Below, piece after piece: positions 1 through 7,801 of a stretch of 64,000 bases of DNA. The notes beneath the pieces were generated by a model, which saw only the letters and a list, made by a program, of their open reading frames with translations, was not told the DNA's origin and did no database searches. Each line of letters begins with the position of its first letter. The stretch's first letter is position 1. The position numbers and the translations under genes were made by a program. The stretch comes from SCTD01 sp046593875. GTDB taxonomy: Bacteria; Actinomycetota; Actinomycetes; Mycobacteriales; SCTD01. The stretch spans positions 1 to 64,000 of the forward strand of contig JBKJQQ010000241.1 of assembly GCA_046593875.1 (NCBI GenBank). Reading direction: 5' to 3'.

Positions 1-148
1 CCCGCGCCGCCAGGCTCGACAGCTCCGCGATCTGCACCGCATACGACCGGGCATCGGCGACCAGAGCCGCGCGCCCCACGTCCAACGACGCGACCTGCGC
101 AGCCTCCTCCGCCGACAGCACGTCGTCGGGAAGGGGGGCGTCGGACAT
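1..148 (-). CDS. N-terminal fragment, DUF222/13E12-like protein
   Basis: This is a leftward gene cut by the left window edge; only about 49 N-terminal residues are present (MSDAPLPDDVLSAEEAAQVA onward). The ATG is the first start after an in-frame TGA six bases upstream. The acidic LPDD...DV start followed by an Ala-rich helix resembles the N-terminus of actinobacterial DUF222 proteins, which normally end in an HNH endonuclease domain. That domain would lie outside the window. The SOS box next to the start supports the call, because this family is often LexA-controlled. Without the C-terminus the assignment stays tentative. Confidence 0.45.
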   Translation of the reverse strand, partial: MSDAPLPDDVLSAEEAAQVASLDVGRAALVADARSYAVQIAELSSLAAR

Positions 149-154
149 GCTTCA

Positions 155-170
155 TCGTACAGGTGTTCGA
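155..170 (-). promoter_or_regulatory. Candidate LexA-binding SOS box
   Basis: The sequence TCGTAC-AGGT-GTTCGA matches the actinobacterial SOS box TCGAAC-N4-GTTCGA with one mismatch. It lies 7 nt upstream of the ATG of the leftward gene at the window edge. In mycobacteria, LexA boxes lie in front of several 13E12/DUF222 HNH genes, which fits the gene seen here. Its position so close to the ATG suggests a very short or leaderless transcript. LexA control is inferred. Confidence 0.6.
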
Positions 171-348
171 AGTGGGAGACAAGCCCAAAGTGCCCTGTGG
201 ATAGTGGATTTGACGTTCTGAGCACGGGAATGCCAGTTGCCCGGCCCGGTCTTTGTCGGCCGGACTCGAGCGGGCGGTGGGCGCGCAGGGGTGACGGCGC
301 TATTCCTCAGCAAGTGTCGACAGACGTGCCGGACCTAGGGTGAGGTGC

Positions 349-711
349 ATGGCGGTACGAGCGGTACGCGGCGCGATCCAGGTCGACCAGGACGATCGCC
401 AGCAGGTGCTGGACGCGACCACCGAGCTGATCCAGTCGGTGCTCGAGCGCAACGGCCTCACGCAGGAGGACCTCATCAGCGTCGTCTTCACCGCGACACC
501 GGACCTGGTCTCGGAGTTCCCGGCCTACGCCGCCCGCCAGCTCGGCTTCGTCGACGTCCCGCTGATGTGCGCGACCGAGATCTCCGTGGCAGGAGCCATG
601 CCGAGGGTCGTACGCCTGCTCGCGCACGTCGAGACCGACCTGCCGCGCTCGGGCATCACGCACTCCTACCTGCGGGGCGCCGCGGCGCTGCGCCGCGACC
701 TGCCCGGCTGA
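349..711 (+). CDS. aroH: Chorismate mutase, AroH type
   Basis: Monofunctional chorismate mutase that converts chorismate to prephenate for phenylalanine and tyrosine synthesis in the cytosol. The 120-residue protein has the AroH-fold signatures: an N-terminal VRGAI segment carrying the first active-site arginine, the CATEISV segment with the glutamate, MPRVVRL with a further arginine, and HSYLRGA with the tyrosine and last arginine. Length fits the 115-130 residue AroH family. ATG 349 is preferred over an upstream in-frame GTG at 340. A TAGGGT hexamer ends 7 nt before the ATG, so the transcript may be nearly leaderless, although GGTGAGG could also act as a ribosome site. tyrA follows after one base. 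Confidence 0.9.
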   Translation: MAVRAVRGAIQVDQDDRQQVLDATTELIQSVLERNGLTQEDLISVVFTATPDLVSEFPAYAARQLGFVDVPLMCATEISVAGAMPRVVRLLAHVETDLPRSGITHSYLRGAAALRRDLPG

Positions 712-712
712 G

Positions 713-1753
713 ATGGACTTGCTGGTCGTCGGTACCGGGCTGATCGGCACGTCCGTCGGGCTGGCCCTGCGCGGTCAGGTGGACGTAGCCCTGCACGATC
801 CGTCGTCGGCCGCGCTCGACGTGGCGGTCGGCCGGGGTGCTGGCCGCCGCTGGGACGGCGCGGAGGACTTCGCCCACTGCCTGGTTGCCGCGCCCCCGTC
901 GGCCGTCGCCGCCGTGATCGCCGGGCTGCCGGGTGGGGCGACGTACAGCCACGTGGCCTCGGTGCAGCGCTCGGTGCAGGGCTCGCTCGAGGACTCGGGC
1001 ATCGACGTGACGGCGGTCTGCGGGAGCCACCCGATGGCCGGCAAGGAGCTGTCCGGTCCGGCGGCGGCGACCGGTGAGCTGTTCGCCGGCCGGCCGTGGG
1101 TGCTGTGCCCGTCGGCGGCGACCTCGCCAGCCGCGCTGGCCGCGGCGCGTGCGGTGGCCGTCGGCTGCGGCGCCGAGCCGGTGGTCATGACGGCGCAGGA
1201 GCACGACGACGCCGTCGCCCTGGTCAGCCACCTGCCGCAGCTCGCGGCCTCGGCGGTCGCCGCCGTGCTGGCCGCGTCGGGCGGGTCGCTGGCGCTGGCC
1301 GGTCCGGGCCTGCAGGACACGACCCGCATCGCCGCCAGCTCGCCGGCACTGTGGGTCGAGCTGCTGCAGCAGAACGCCGCGGCCGTCGCCCCGCTCGTAC
1401 GCCAGCTGTCGCAGGAGCTGGCCCTGGCCGCGGACGCCCTGGCCGGCGGTGACCTCGCCGTGGTCGAGGCGCTCCTGCGCAGGGGCAACGACGGGCGGGC
1501 CCGGGTGCCCCGCAAGCGCGGCGAGCACGACCGCGACTTCGTGCCGGTGTCGGTCTTGGTGACCGATGAGCCGGGGCAGCTGGCCGGGGTGCTGGTCAGC
1601 GCCGCGCAGGCGGGCATCAACGTCGAGGACGTCCGGGTGGAGCACCTTCCCGGCCGGCCCACCGGGGTCATCGAGCTGCTGGTGCACCTGGACGCGCAGG
1701 CCGAGGCCAGGCAGGCGCTGGCCGCCGCCGGCTGGGACGTCGTCCGCGCCTGA
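713..1753 (+). CDS. tyrA: Prephenate dehydrogenase with ACT-like domain
   Basis: Oxidises prephenate to 4-hydroxyphenylpyruvate with NAD(P), the step after aroH. A Rossmann GTGLIG loop starts at about residue 7. His106 (GSHPMAGKE) and His173 (SHLPQ) match conserved positions of the family. After about residue 270 there is an ACT-like regulatory segment (VPVSVLVTDEPGQLAGVL...) that probably binds tyrosine. The protein has 346 residues. It starts one base after the aroH stop, so the two genes are probably translated from one message. Promoter-like TAGGCT before cmk suggests the operon can also be entered downstream. Confidence 0.92.
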   Translation: MDLLVVGTGLIGTSVGLALRGQVDVALHDPSSAALDVAVGRGAGRRWDGAEDFAHCLVAAPPSAVAAVIAGLPGGATYSHVASVQRSVQGSLEDSGIDVTAVCGSHPMAGKELSGPAAATGELFAGRPWVLCPSAATSPAALAAARAVAVGCGAEPVVMTAQEHDDAVALVSHLPQLAASAVAAVLAASGGSLALAGPGLQDTTRIAASSPALWVELLQQNAAAVAPLVRQLSQELALAADALAGGDLAVVEALLRRGNDGRARVPRKRGEHDRDFVPVSVLVTDEPGQLAGVLVSAAQAGINVEDVRVEHLPGRPTGVIELLVHLDAQAEARQALAAAGWDVVRA

Positions 1754-1801
1754 GCCTGTCTTCACGGGGTGCGGGCGGCGCGAACTAGGCTGGGGCGTCT
1801 G

Positions 1802-2479
1802 ATGAGCACTCCTCCCCGCGTGATCGCGCTCGACGGGCCGTCCGGCTCAGGCAAGAGCACCGCGGCCCGGTCCCTTGCCCGCCACCTGCAGTGGCGCTAC
1901 CTCGACACCGGCGCGACCTACCGCGCGGCGACGCTCGCCGTGCTGCGCGCCGGCACGGACCTGTCCGACGCCGACGCCATCGCCACGACCGTCGCGGGGG
2001 CAGCCATCGTCGTCTCGACCGACCCCGACCGCCCCGGCACGACCCTGGACGGCGAGGACGTCAGCGCCGTCATCCGCGGCGCCGAGGTGACGTCCGCGGT
2101 CAGCGCGGTCAGCGCCGTACCGGACGTGCGCCGCCGCATGGTCGCGCTCCAGCGCTCGCTCGCCGGGCCGGACGGCGCGGTCCTCGAGGGCCGCGACATC
2201 GGCACCGCGGTCTTCCCGGACGCGCCCGTCAAGGTCTTCCTGGACGCCAGCCCCGAGGTCCGGGCGAGCCGACGGTCGGGCGATGCCGACACCGGTGTCG
2301 CCGAGGGCGGCGACGTCGCGCAGGACCTCGCCCGGCGCGACCGGCTCGACAGCAGCCGGGCGACCAGCCCGCTGCAGGCTGCCGACGACGCCGTGCACCT
2401 GGACAGCAGCAGCCTGGACGCCGACGCGGTGGTGGCCCGGGTGCTCGCGCTGGCGCAGTCCGCCGGTCTCACCGGATGA
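1802..2479 (+). CDS. cmk: Cytidylate kinase
   Basis: Phosphorylates CMP and dCMP to the diphosphates. The P-loop GPSGSGKST lies at residues 12-20, followed by DTGATYRA and the GRDIGT motif typical of bacterial CMP kinases. The 225-residue length is normal. ATG 1802 is chosen because the protein then begins seven residues before the first beta strand; a TAGGCT hexamer lies 10 nt upstream (1786-1791), pointing to a short-leader promoter. The stop overlaps the next start as ATGA. The cmk-acyltransferase-der order is common in actinomycetes. Confidence 0.93.
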   Translation: MSTPPRVIALDGPSGSGKSTAARSLARHLQWRYLDTGATYRAATLAVLRAGTDLSDADAIATTVAGAAIVVSTDPDRPGTTLDGEDVSAVIRGAEVTSAVSAVSAVPDVRRRMVALQRSLAGPDGAVLEGRDIGTAVFPDAPVKVFLDASPEVRASRRSGDADTGVAEGGDVAQDLARRDRLDSSRATSPLQAADDAVHLDSSSLDADAVVARVLALAQSAGLTG

Positions 2480-3153
2480 CGGCCGTCGCCGCGACGGCCA
2501 CCCGGCGCCGCGCGACGGGAACGCTCAAGCCGCCGGTTCGCGCCGCCGTGCGCGTCGTCGGCACCGGTCTGGCCCACGGCGTCCTCAGCCTGACCGTGAC
2601 CGGGCGGGAGAACGTGCCGCTCACCGGTCCTGTCCTGCTGGCCGGCAACCACAGCGGCATCCTCGACGGCCCGCTGGTCTTCTTCGTCAGCCCGCGACCG
2701 GCCAGCCTGCTGACCAAGTCCGAGGTGTTCGTCGGCCCGTGGGCGCGTGCCTGCGGCTGGCTCGGGCTGATCCCGGTCCACCGCGGGCAGGCCGACCGGG
2801 CGGCGCTGCAGGCCGGCCTGTCCCACCTGGCCGGCGGCGGCGCGCTCGGTGTGTTCCCCGAGGGCACCCGGGGCAGCGGCGGCTTCGACAGCATCACCGA
2901 CGGGCTGGCCTACCTCGCCCTGCGCAGCGGCGCGCCCGTCGTCCCCATCGCTGTGACCGGCACCGGCGCGGCGCTCCCGAAGGGCAAGACCGTCCCGAAG
3001 CTGCGTGCCCCGGTGCGCATCGCCTTCGGCCCGCCCGTGACCGTCGACCCGACCGGCGACCCGCGCGCCCGCCGTACCGTCCGCGACGCGGCCGAGCAGC
3101 TGCGCCTGGCGCTGCTGGCCCACCTGCAGAGCAGCACCGAGGAGAACCGATGA
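2476..3153 (+). CDS. plsC: 1-acyl-glycerol-3-phosphate acyltransferase
   Basis: PlsC-family acyltransferase that adds the second acyl chain to lysophosphatidate at the membrane. The catalytic NHxxxxD motif is NHSGILD (His59, Asp64) and the substrate motif is FPEGTR near residue 125. No long transmembrane segment is evident, so membrane contact is probably peripheral. The 225-residue gene overlaps cmk by 4 bp and der by 4 bp (ATGA in both cases), so translation of the three is probably coupled. The precise acyl acceptor cannot be read from the sequence. Confidence 0.85.
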   Translation: MTAVAATATRRRATGTLKPPVRAAVRVVGTGLAHGVLSLTVTGRENVPLTGPVLLAGNHSGILDGPLVFFVSPRPASLLTKSEVFVGPWARACGWLGLIPVHRGQADRAALQAGLSHLAGGGALGVFPEGTRGSGGFDSITDGLAYLALRSGAPVVPIAVTGTGAALPKGKTVPKLRAPVRIAFGPPVTVDPTGDPRARRTVRDAAEQLRLALLAHLQSSTEENR

Positions 3154-4499
3154 CCGACGACGTGTACGACGACGAGGACCTCACCCCCCAGCCGGTGCTG
3201 GCGGTGGTGGGCCGCCCGAACGTCGGCAAGTCCACGCTGGTCAACCGCATCCTCGGCCGCCGCGAGGCCGTCGTCGAGGACGTCCCGGGGGTGACGCGCG
3301 ACCGCGTGACGTACGACGCCCAGTGGCGCGGGCGGCGCTTCACCGTCGTGGACACCGGCGGGTGGGACCCCGACGCGGTGGGCCTGCAGAAGGCGGTGGC
3401 TGCGCAGGCCGAGATCGCGGTCGCGGCCGCGGACGCGGTGCTGTTCGTCGTCGACGTGACGGTCGGCGCGACCGACACCGACGAGGCCGTCATCAAGGTG
3501 CTGCGCAAGGCCAAGAAGCCGGTGGTGCTGGTCGCCAACAAGGTCGACGACGAGCGCGCCGAGGCCGACGCCGCGATGCTCTGGTCGCTCGGGCTCGGCG
3601 AGCCGTACACCGTCTCCGCGCTGCACGGCCGGGGGAGCGGCGACCTGCTCGACGTCATCCTCGACGCGCTGCCGGAGACGCCCGCGGAGCGCTTCGACGT
3701 CGAAGGCGGCCCGCGCCGCGTCGCGCTGGTGGGCCGGCCCAACGTCGGCAAGTCCTCGCTGCTCAACCGCCTGTGCGGCGAGGAGCGCGTCGTGGTCGAC
3801 AGCGTCGCCGGCACCACCCGCGACCCGGTCGACTCCCTGGTCGAGGTCGGCGGCGAGACCTGGCGCTTCGTCGACACCGCCGGCCTGCGCCGCCGGGTCG
3901 CGCACGCGTCCGGCGCGGAGTACTACTCCTCGCTGCGCACGCAGGCGGCCATCGACGCGGCCGAGGTGGCCGTCGTGCTGCTGGACGCGAGCGAGCCGAT
4001 CAGCGAGCAGGACCAGCGCGTCATCGGCATGGCCGTCGACGCCGGCCGCGCCCTGGTCATCGCGTTCAACAAGTGGGACCTGGTCGACGAGGACCGGCGA
4101 CCCCAGCTGGCCAAGGAGATCGAGCGCGAGCTGGCCCGGGTGCAGTGGGCGCCGACGCTGAACGTGTCCGCCCTGACCGGGCGGTCGGTCGACAAGCTGG
4201 CGAAGTCGCTGCACACCGCGCTGGAGGGCTGGGAGACCCGCATCTCCACCGGCAAGCTCAACACCTGGATCGCCGAGCTGGTCGCCGCGACCCCGCCGCC
4301 GGTGCGCAGCGGCAAGCAGCCCAAGATCCTGTTCGCGACGCAGGCCGGCACGCGCCCGCCGCGCTTCGTGCTGTTCACCAGCGGCTTCCTCGAGGCCGGC
4401 TACCGGCGCTTCATCGAGCGGCGGCTGCGCGAGGACTTCGGCTTCGCCGGCAGCCCGATCGAGGTGAGCGTCAAGGTGCGCGAGAAGGGCAAGCGCTGA
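3150..4499 (+). CDS. der: Ribosome biogenesis GTPase Der
   Basis: Tandem-GTPase essential for assembly of the 50S subunit. Two complete G domains are seen: GRPNVGKST, DTGGW and NKVD in the first, GRPNVGKSS, DTAG and NKWD in the second. A C-terminal KH-like domain ends in VKVREKGKR. Length of 449 residues is normal for actinobacterial Der. The start overlaps the plsC stop as ATGA. It is the last gene of the aroH-der run, with tRNA-Pro following after 24 nt. Confidence 0.96.
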   Translation: MTDDVYDDEDLTPQPVLAVVGRPNVGKSTLVNRILGRREAVVEDVPGVTRDRVTYDAQWRGRRFTVVDTGGWDPDAVGLQKAVAAQAEIAVAAADAVLFVVDVTVGATDTDEAVIKVLRKAKKPVVLVANKVDDERAEADAAMLWSLGLGEPYTVSALHGRGSGDLLDVILDALPETPAERFDVEGGPRRVALVGRPNVGKSSLLNRLCGEERVVVDSVAGTTRDPVDSLVEVGGETWRFVDTAGLRRRVAHASGAEYYSSLRTQAAIDAAEVAVVLLDASEPISEQDQRVIGMAVDAGRALVIAFNKWDLVDEDRRPQLAKEIERELARVQWAPTLNVSALTGRSVDKLAKSLHTALEGWETRISTGKLNTWIAELVAATPPPVRSGKQPKILFATQAGTRPPRFVLFTSGFLEAGYRRFIERRLREDFGFAGSPIEVSVKVREKGKR

Positions 4500-4523
4500 G
4501 CCGCTAGTGTTTCTTGCGTACGA

Positions 4524-4597
4524 CGGGCTGTAGCGCAGCTTGGTAGCGCACCTGACTGGGGGTCAGGGGGTCGCAGGTTCAAATCCTGTCAGCCCGA
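4524..4597 (+). tRNA. tRNA-Pro (anticodon GGG)
   Basis: The 74-nt cloverleaf has a 7-bp acceptor stem (CGGGCTG with CAGCCCG, discriminator A at 4597), a D arm with GCGC pairs around AGCTTGGTA, an anticodon stem CCTGA/TCAGG with loop CTGGGGG giving anticodon GGG, and a T arm around GTTCAAAT. CCA is not encoded. It reads proline codon CCC. An integrase remnant lies about 125 bp downstream, so the 3' half is a plausible attachment site. Confidence 0.96.
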
Positions 4598-4611
4598 CAG
4601 AGAAGACGCAG

Positions 4612-4650
4612 GTCAGGGGCGGTATCCCGAGTCCGGGGGCCGCCCCTGAC
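4612..4650 (+). terminator. Hairpin after tRNA-Pro
   Basis: GTCAGGGGCGG and CCGCCCCTGAC form a perfect 11-bp inverted repeat with a 17-nt loop, starting 15 nt after the tRNA. No T run follows, as is common for terminators in GC-rich actinomycetes. It could equally be an element left by an integration event. Confidence 0.5.
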
Positions 4651-4721
4651 GGCGTTCCTGGACCCAACTCTCACCGATCTCTCACAGCAGCCCCTGTCGG
4701 GGGCTACCTCTCACCCGGCCC

Positions 4722-4910
4722 TCACAGGCCAGCGGCCACCGTCGCGGCCCTGACGCGCTCGTCCGCGCCGTCCTTCAGCGCGTGGGCGTAGATCGACATG
4801 GTGATGTCCGGACTGCTGTGGCCCATGACCTTGCTGACCACCGCGATGGGCACCCCCAGGTCGATCAAGCGAGACCCGAACCCGTGCCGGGCGTCGTGCA
4901 GCCGAATCAC
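4722..4910 (-). pseudogene. C-terminal remnant of a tyrosine recombinase
   Basis: About 60 residues match the end of a phage-type integrase. LHDARHG gives the conserved HxxR, GHSS the next catalytic residue, and IYAH the nucleophilic tyrosine. The rest of the catalytic domain and the whole DNA-binding region are missing. The frame stays open upstream of 4910 but turns into Arg-rich sequence with no integrase likeness, so the break is near 4910-4925. The fragment points toward tRNA-Pro, the usual arrangement of an integrase beside its attachment site. It is almost certainly inactive. Confidence 0.8.
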
Positions 4911-4989
4911 GGGGACCCGCGTCCTGGTAGGGCGGCGGTGCCCCTCGCCGCGTCCACGGGCAGCGGCTATCCGGCATGACCGCGACTTG

Positions 4990-5793
4990 CTACGCCCGGT
5001 CCCAGACCAGCGTCGTGTCGTTCCCGTCGTTGAGCAGGTCGGCCGGTGACTTCTTGTCGATGTGGCCGATGAGCCCGTTGTACACGCCGTAGCCGACCAG
5101 CTCCTGCACCCGGCGCGGGAAGGTGCGCACCAGTGCTGGCGGCAGGCCCAGCTGCTGGTTCTCCTGCTGGCGGATGTACCCGGCGCAGTAGTTCATGGCG
5201 ATCCCGATCCGCCGCTCCTGGGTGCGGTTGGCGCCGCCGCCGTGCCAAAGGCTGCCGTGCCACACCAGGACGCTGCCGCGCGGCATCTCCGCCGGGATGG
5301 TCGGGATGTCCACGCCGTATGGAGGTGCGTCGGGGTCCAGGTGCGAGCCGGAGACGAGCCTGGTCGCGCCGTTGGCATCCGTGAAGTCGGTGAGCGCCCA
5401 CATGGTGTTGCAGACCGTCGCGGGGTGGGGACGGGGTATGGGCAGCAGCTGGTCGTCGGCATGGATCGGCTGGGCCGTCTCCTCGGGACCAATGTTGATC
5501 GACGAAAGGGAAGAGATGAGGCACCCCCGGTCCAGCACGGACTCCACGACCGGCAGGACGCCGGGGTGCACAGGCACCCGCACCCAGGGGCCTCCATGCA
5601 GGAGCAAGTTGTAGATGCGCAGCGTCCTTGAGCCCTCAAAGGAGTTCGTCGCCGGCTGGATGTCGAGCTTCTTCTCCAGCCGTGCGAGGTCCGCGGTCAG
5701 CTCATCGATGAACGCCAGGTCGATGGCGTTCTCGAGGACGGTCCATCCGTCCGTGGCAAGCCGGGCCTGGTGCGTGGCTACCTCGTCGTCCAT
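4990..5793 (-). CDS. Phytanoyl-CoA dioxygenase family protein
   Basis: A 267-residue member of the PhyH family of Fe(II)/2-oxoglutarate-dependent oxygenases. The metal triad appears complete: His111 and Asp113 in PIHADD, and a distal histidine (His184) in SLWHGGG. Arginines in ERRIG shortly after could bind 2-oxoglutarate. ATG 5793 is chosen because GAGGAG sits 7 nt upstream; a longer frame exists but lacks a ribosome site. The substrate cannot be inferred. The gene stands alone between an integrase remnant and an unrelated operon, so it may be cargo left by a mobile element. Confidence 0.82.
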   Translation of the reverse strand: MDDEVATHQARLATDGWTVLENAIDLAFIDELTADLARLEKKLDIQPATNSFEGSRTLRIYNLLLHGGPWVRVPVHPGVLPVVESVLDRGCLISSLSSINIGPEETAQPIHADDQLLPIPRPHPATVCNTMWALTDFTDANGATRLVSGSHLDPDAPPYGVDIPTIPAEMPRGSVLVWHGSLWHGGGANRTQERRIGIAMNYCAGYIRQQENQQLGLPPALVRTFPRRVQELVGYGVYNGLIGHIDKKSPADLLNDGNDTTLVWDRA

Positions 5794-6051
5794 GTCGGTC
5801 TCCTCGCTGCGGTGAATCCCCGCCGCGCGTAGGTGGGCGAGAGGTCGCATTGTGGGTCAAGCAGGCCGGGAGAGTGACGCGTGACGGGCCCGTTGTGCCC
5901 TTTTCTGGCTGTACAGCTCGTCGAGCGTCCTATGACCGTCGGCTCCTCCTGAGCCTCAGGCGACGGCCTCGGCCCCCGCCTCCGTTGTCAGCCGCTTGTC
6001 AGCGGACTGCTCGCCGGGGGCGAGAGGAGCAGCATCCTCGACCCTCTGCCG
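5794..6051. other. Intergenic region, no gene seen
   Basis: About 260 nt between the PhyH start and the anti-sigma stop. I see no reading frame with a ribosome site and no RNA gene. It must hold the PhyH promoter. A short repeat, TTGTCAG at 5985 and again at 5996, with CCGC/GCGG arms could be a weak terminator for the operon to the right. Confidence 0.5.
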
Positions 6052-6687
6052 TCAGAGCTCGGCGGTCAGCACCTCGTCGCCCCTGCCGTCCAGCACGGCG
6101 AAGGAGCGGGCGTCCTCGCGCAGTACCGAGGCGTTGAGGTTGCAGTTCAGCGTCGTGCTGCCGGTCCCGAGGAACGCACCGGCGTCGACGACCTCGCCGC
6201 GCTCGGTCGTCACCTGCACGCTGTAGGGCTGCCCGGCCGCGAGTCCGGTGGCCGCGAGCTTGATCTCGACGCCCCAGGTGTGCGCGACGAGGTTCGCGCT
6301 GGCGCGGACGTCCCCCTGCGCGCTCACCGCGACGGCCTCCATCGGCACGCTGTCCTGCCCGAGGGTGCCGGCGGTGACGAGCCCGGCGAGCAGGACGGCG
6401 ACCGCAGCGGCGGCGGCCACCAGCCCCGGCAGCCGCTGGGCCCGCCGTCGCTCGCGCGCGACCCGGCCAAGGACGGCGTCCGCCACGCCCGCCGACCCGG
6501 TCAGGGCGGACGCGGCGTCCAGATCGCCGAGCCGGCCGGCGACGTCGGTGAGGGCCGCCAGCTCCGCGCGGCACGACGCGCAGCCGGCGAGGTGCCGGTC
6601 GAGCTGCTCCTGCTCCCGTCTCGTGAGCAGCCCGAGGGCGGCCGGGCCGAGCAGGGGGACCACGTCGTCGTGCCGGGAGGCGGTCAT
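6052..6687 (-). CDS. Anti-sigma factor, RskA-like with zinc-finger domain
   Basis: A 211-residue membrane protein that probably holds the neighbouring sigma factor inactive. The N-terminal anti-sigma domain has the HxxxCxxC motif (His32, Cys36, Cys39) of zinc-binding anti-sigma factors. One transmembrane segment spans about residues 86-108, followed by an exported RskA-like C-terminal domain of about 100 residues. The start overlaps the sigma-factor stop as ATGA, which favours equal production. It is the last gene of a four-gene operon that starts with a secreted protein and a sortase. Release probably occurs by regulated proteolysis, by analogy with RskA. Confidence 0.85.
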   Translation of the reverse strand: MTASRHDDVVPLLGPAALGLLTRREQEQLDRHLAGCASCRAELAALTDVAGRLGDLDAASALTGSAGVADAVLGRVARERRRAQRLPGLVAAAAAVAVLLAGLVTAGTLGQDSVPMEAVAVSAQGDVRASANLVAHTWGVEIKLAATGLAAGQPYSVQVTTERGEVVDAGAFLGTGSTTLNCNLNASVLREDARSFAVLDGRGDEVLTAEL

Positions 6688-7214
6688 GTCGGCATCTCCA
6701 TCTCTTCGAGGACGAGCCGGAGCGCACGCAGCGCGTAGGTGGAGCGGGACTTCACGGTGCCGATGGCGACGTCGAGGTGGGTGGCCGTCTCGGCCAGCGT
6801 CCAGCGGCGGTAGTACAGGCAGAGCAGCACGTCGCGGTGCGCCGGGGTGAGTCGGCGCAGCGCGTCGGCCATGGCCCAGGCGCTGACCGCCGCGTCGATC
6901 TCGTCGGGCGCCGGCAGCCCGACGAGGATCTCCTCGCCGGCGCTGGTCCGGGGGCGCGCGCCGTCGGACCGGTAGGTGTCGATGACCAGGTTGCGGGCGA
7001 TGGCGAACAGCCAGCCGCGCAGGTCGGTCCGCGCGCTGTCGTAGCGGTCCGCGTGCCGCCAGGCGCGCAGGAAGACCTCCTGGGTGAGGTCCTCCGCGCG
7101 ACCGGCGTCGGCCACCCTGCGCCGGAGGTACGCCCGGACGGCCGGGGCGTGCTCCTCCACCACCAGCCGGAAGTCGTGGTCGGCAGCAGAGGGCCGCAGC
7201 CGGAGCAGCGTCAC
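6684..7214 (-). CDS. ECF-type RNA polymerase sigma factor
   Basis: A 176-residue group-IV sigma factor. Region 2 contains DLTQEVFLRAWRH and LFAIARNLVIDTYR (about residues 45-90), and region 4 contains LTPAHRDVLLCLYYRRWTL and a TVKSRSTYALRAL helix-turn-helix (about 115-165). GTG 7214 is chosen because it overlaps the sortase stop (GTGA), leaving eight residues before the first helix. The next gene is its probable anti-sigma factor. A possible self-regulated promoter lies in front of the operon at 8518-8540. Confidence 0.9.
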   Translation of the reverse strand: MTLLRLRPSAADHDFRLVVEEHAPAVRAYLRRRVADAGRAEDLTQEVFLRAWRHADRYDSARTDLRGWLFAIARNLVIDTYRSDGARPRTSAGEEILVGLPAPDEIDAAVSAWAMADALRRLTPAHRDVLLCLYYRRWTLAETATHLDVAIGTVKSRSTYALRALRLVLEEMEMPT

Positions 7215-7801
7215 GCGCGGACGGCCTGCACGACCACGTTGTCCTCGTAGTGACCCGTGCGCGGGTCGAAGCGGCCGCCGCAGGTGACCAGGCGCAGCTC
7301 GGTCGCGCCCGTCTGCCGGTAGACGACCTCGGTCGGGAAGGCGGTCTTGGCGTACCGCTGCACCGACACGACCCGGTACCGCACCACGGCCGAGCCGGTG
7401 GTCACGCTCACGAGCGTCCCGGGGCGGGCCTTCGCCAGCGTGCCGAACACGCCCTGCCGGCCGCCGAGGTCGACGTGGCCGACCACGACGGCGGCGCCCG
7501 CCGCTCCGGGGCGTGGGCCGTCCGCCCACCAGCCGAGCGCGCCGGCGGTGGCCGGGACGCTGAGCGCCCCGGTCCCGTCCAGCCCCAGCGGCGCCGCCTC
7601 GACGGCGCCGTCCCAGAGCCCGGGGGAGGACAGCCGTACCGGACCGGCAGGCTCGACCACCGCGGGGGCAGGCGCGGCCACAGGGACGAGGACCGCCGCC
7701 GCGGCGGGGTAGCTGAGCACCACTCCCGCCGCGGCCAGCAGCTGCAGGCTCAGCGCGATGCCGACGACCCGCGGGGAGCGGAGCAGGTCAGCGACGCGCA
7801 C
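7211..7801 (-). CDS. Class F sortase
   Basis: Transpeptidase that cleaves sorting signals of exported proteins and joins them to the wall. The 196-residue protein has an N-terminal membrane anchor (about residues 12-38) and the catalytic triad His109 (VVVGHVD), Cys174 (LVTCGG) and Arg181 (DPRTGHYEDN). The LVTCGG...HYEDNVVV block is typical of actinobacterial class F enzymes. GTG 7801 is used; it overlaps the upstream gene by 14 bp. The upstream gene has an LPTG-containing tail and is the obvious candidate substrate. Confidence 0.88.
   Translation of the reverse strand: MRVADLLRSPRVVGIALSLQLLAAAGVVLSYPAAAAVLVPVAAPAPAVVEPAGPVRLSSPGLWDGAVEAAPLGLDGTGALSVPATAGALGWWADGPRPGAAGAAVVVGHVDLGGRQGVFGTLAKARPGTLVSVTTGSAVVRYRVVSVQRYAKTAFPTEVVYRQTGATELRLVTCGGRFDPRTGHYEDNVVVQAVRA

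Noticed and set aside
5985..6005. TTGTCAG repeats as a PafBC-dependent damage promoter
   Set aside because: The TTGTCRGTG-N8-TANNNT pattern is incomplete (no TANNNT at the right distance) and it lies downstream of the anti-sigma stop.
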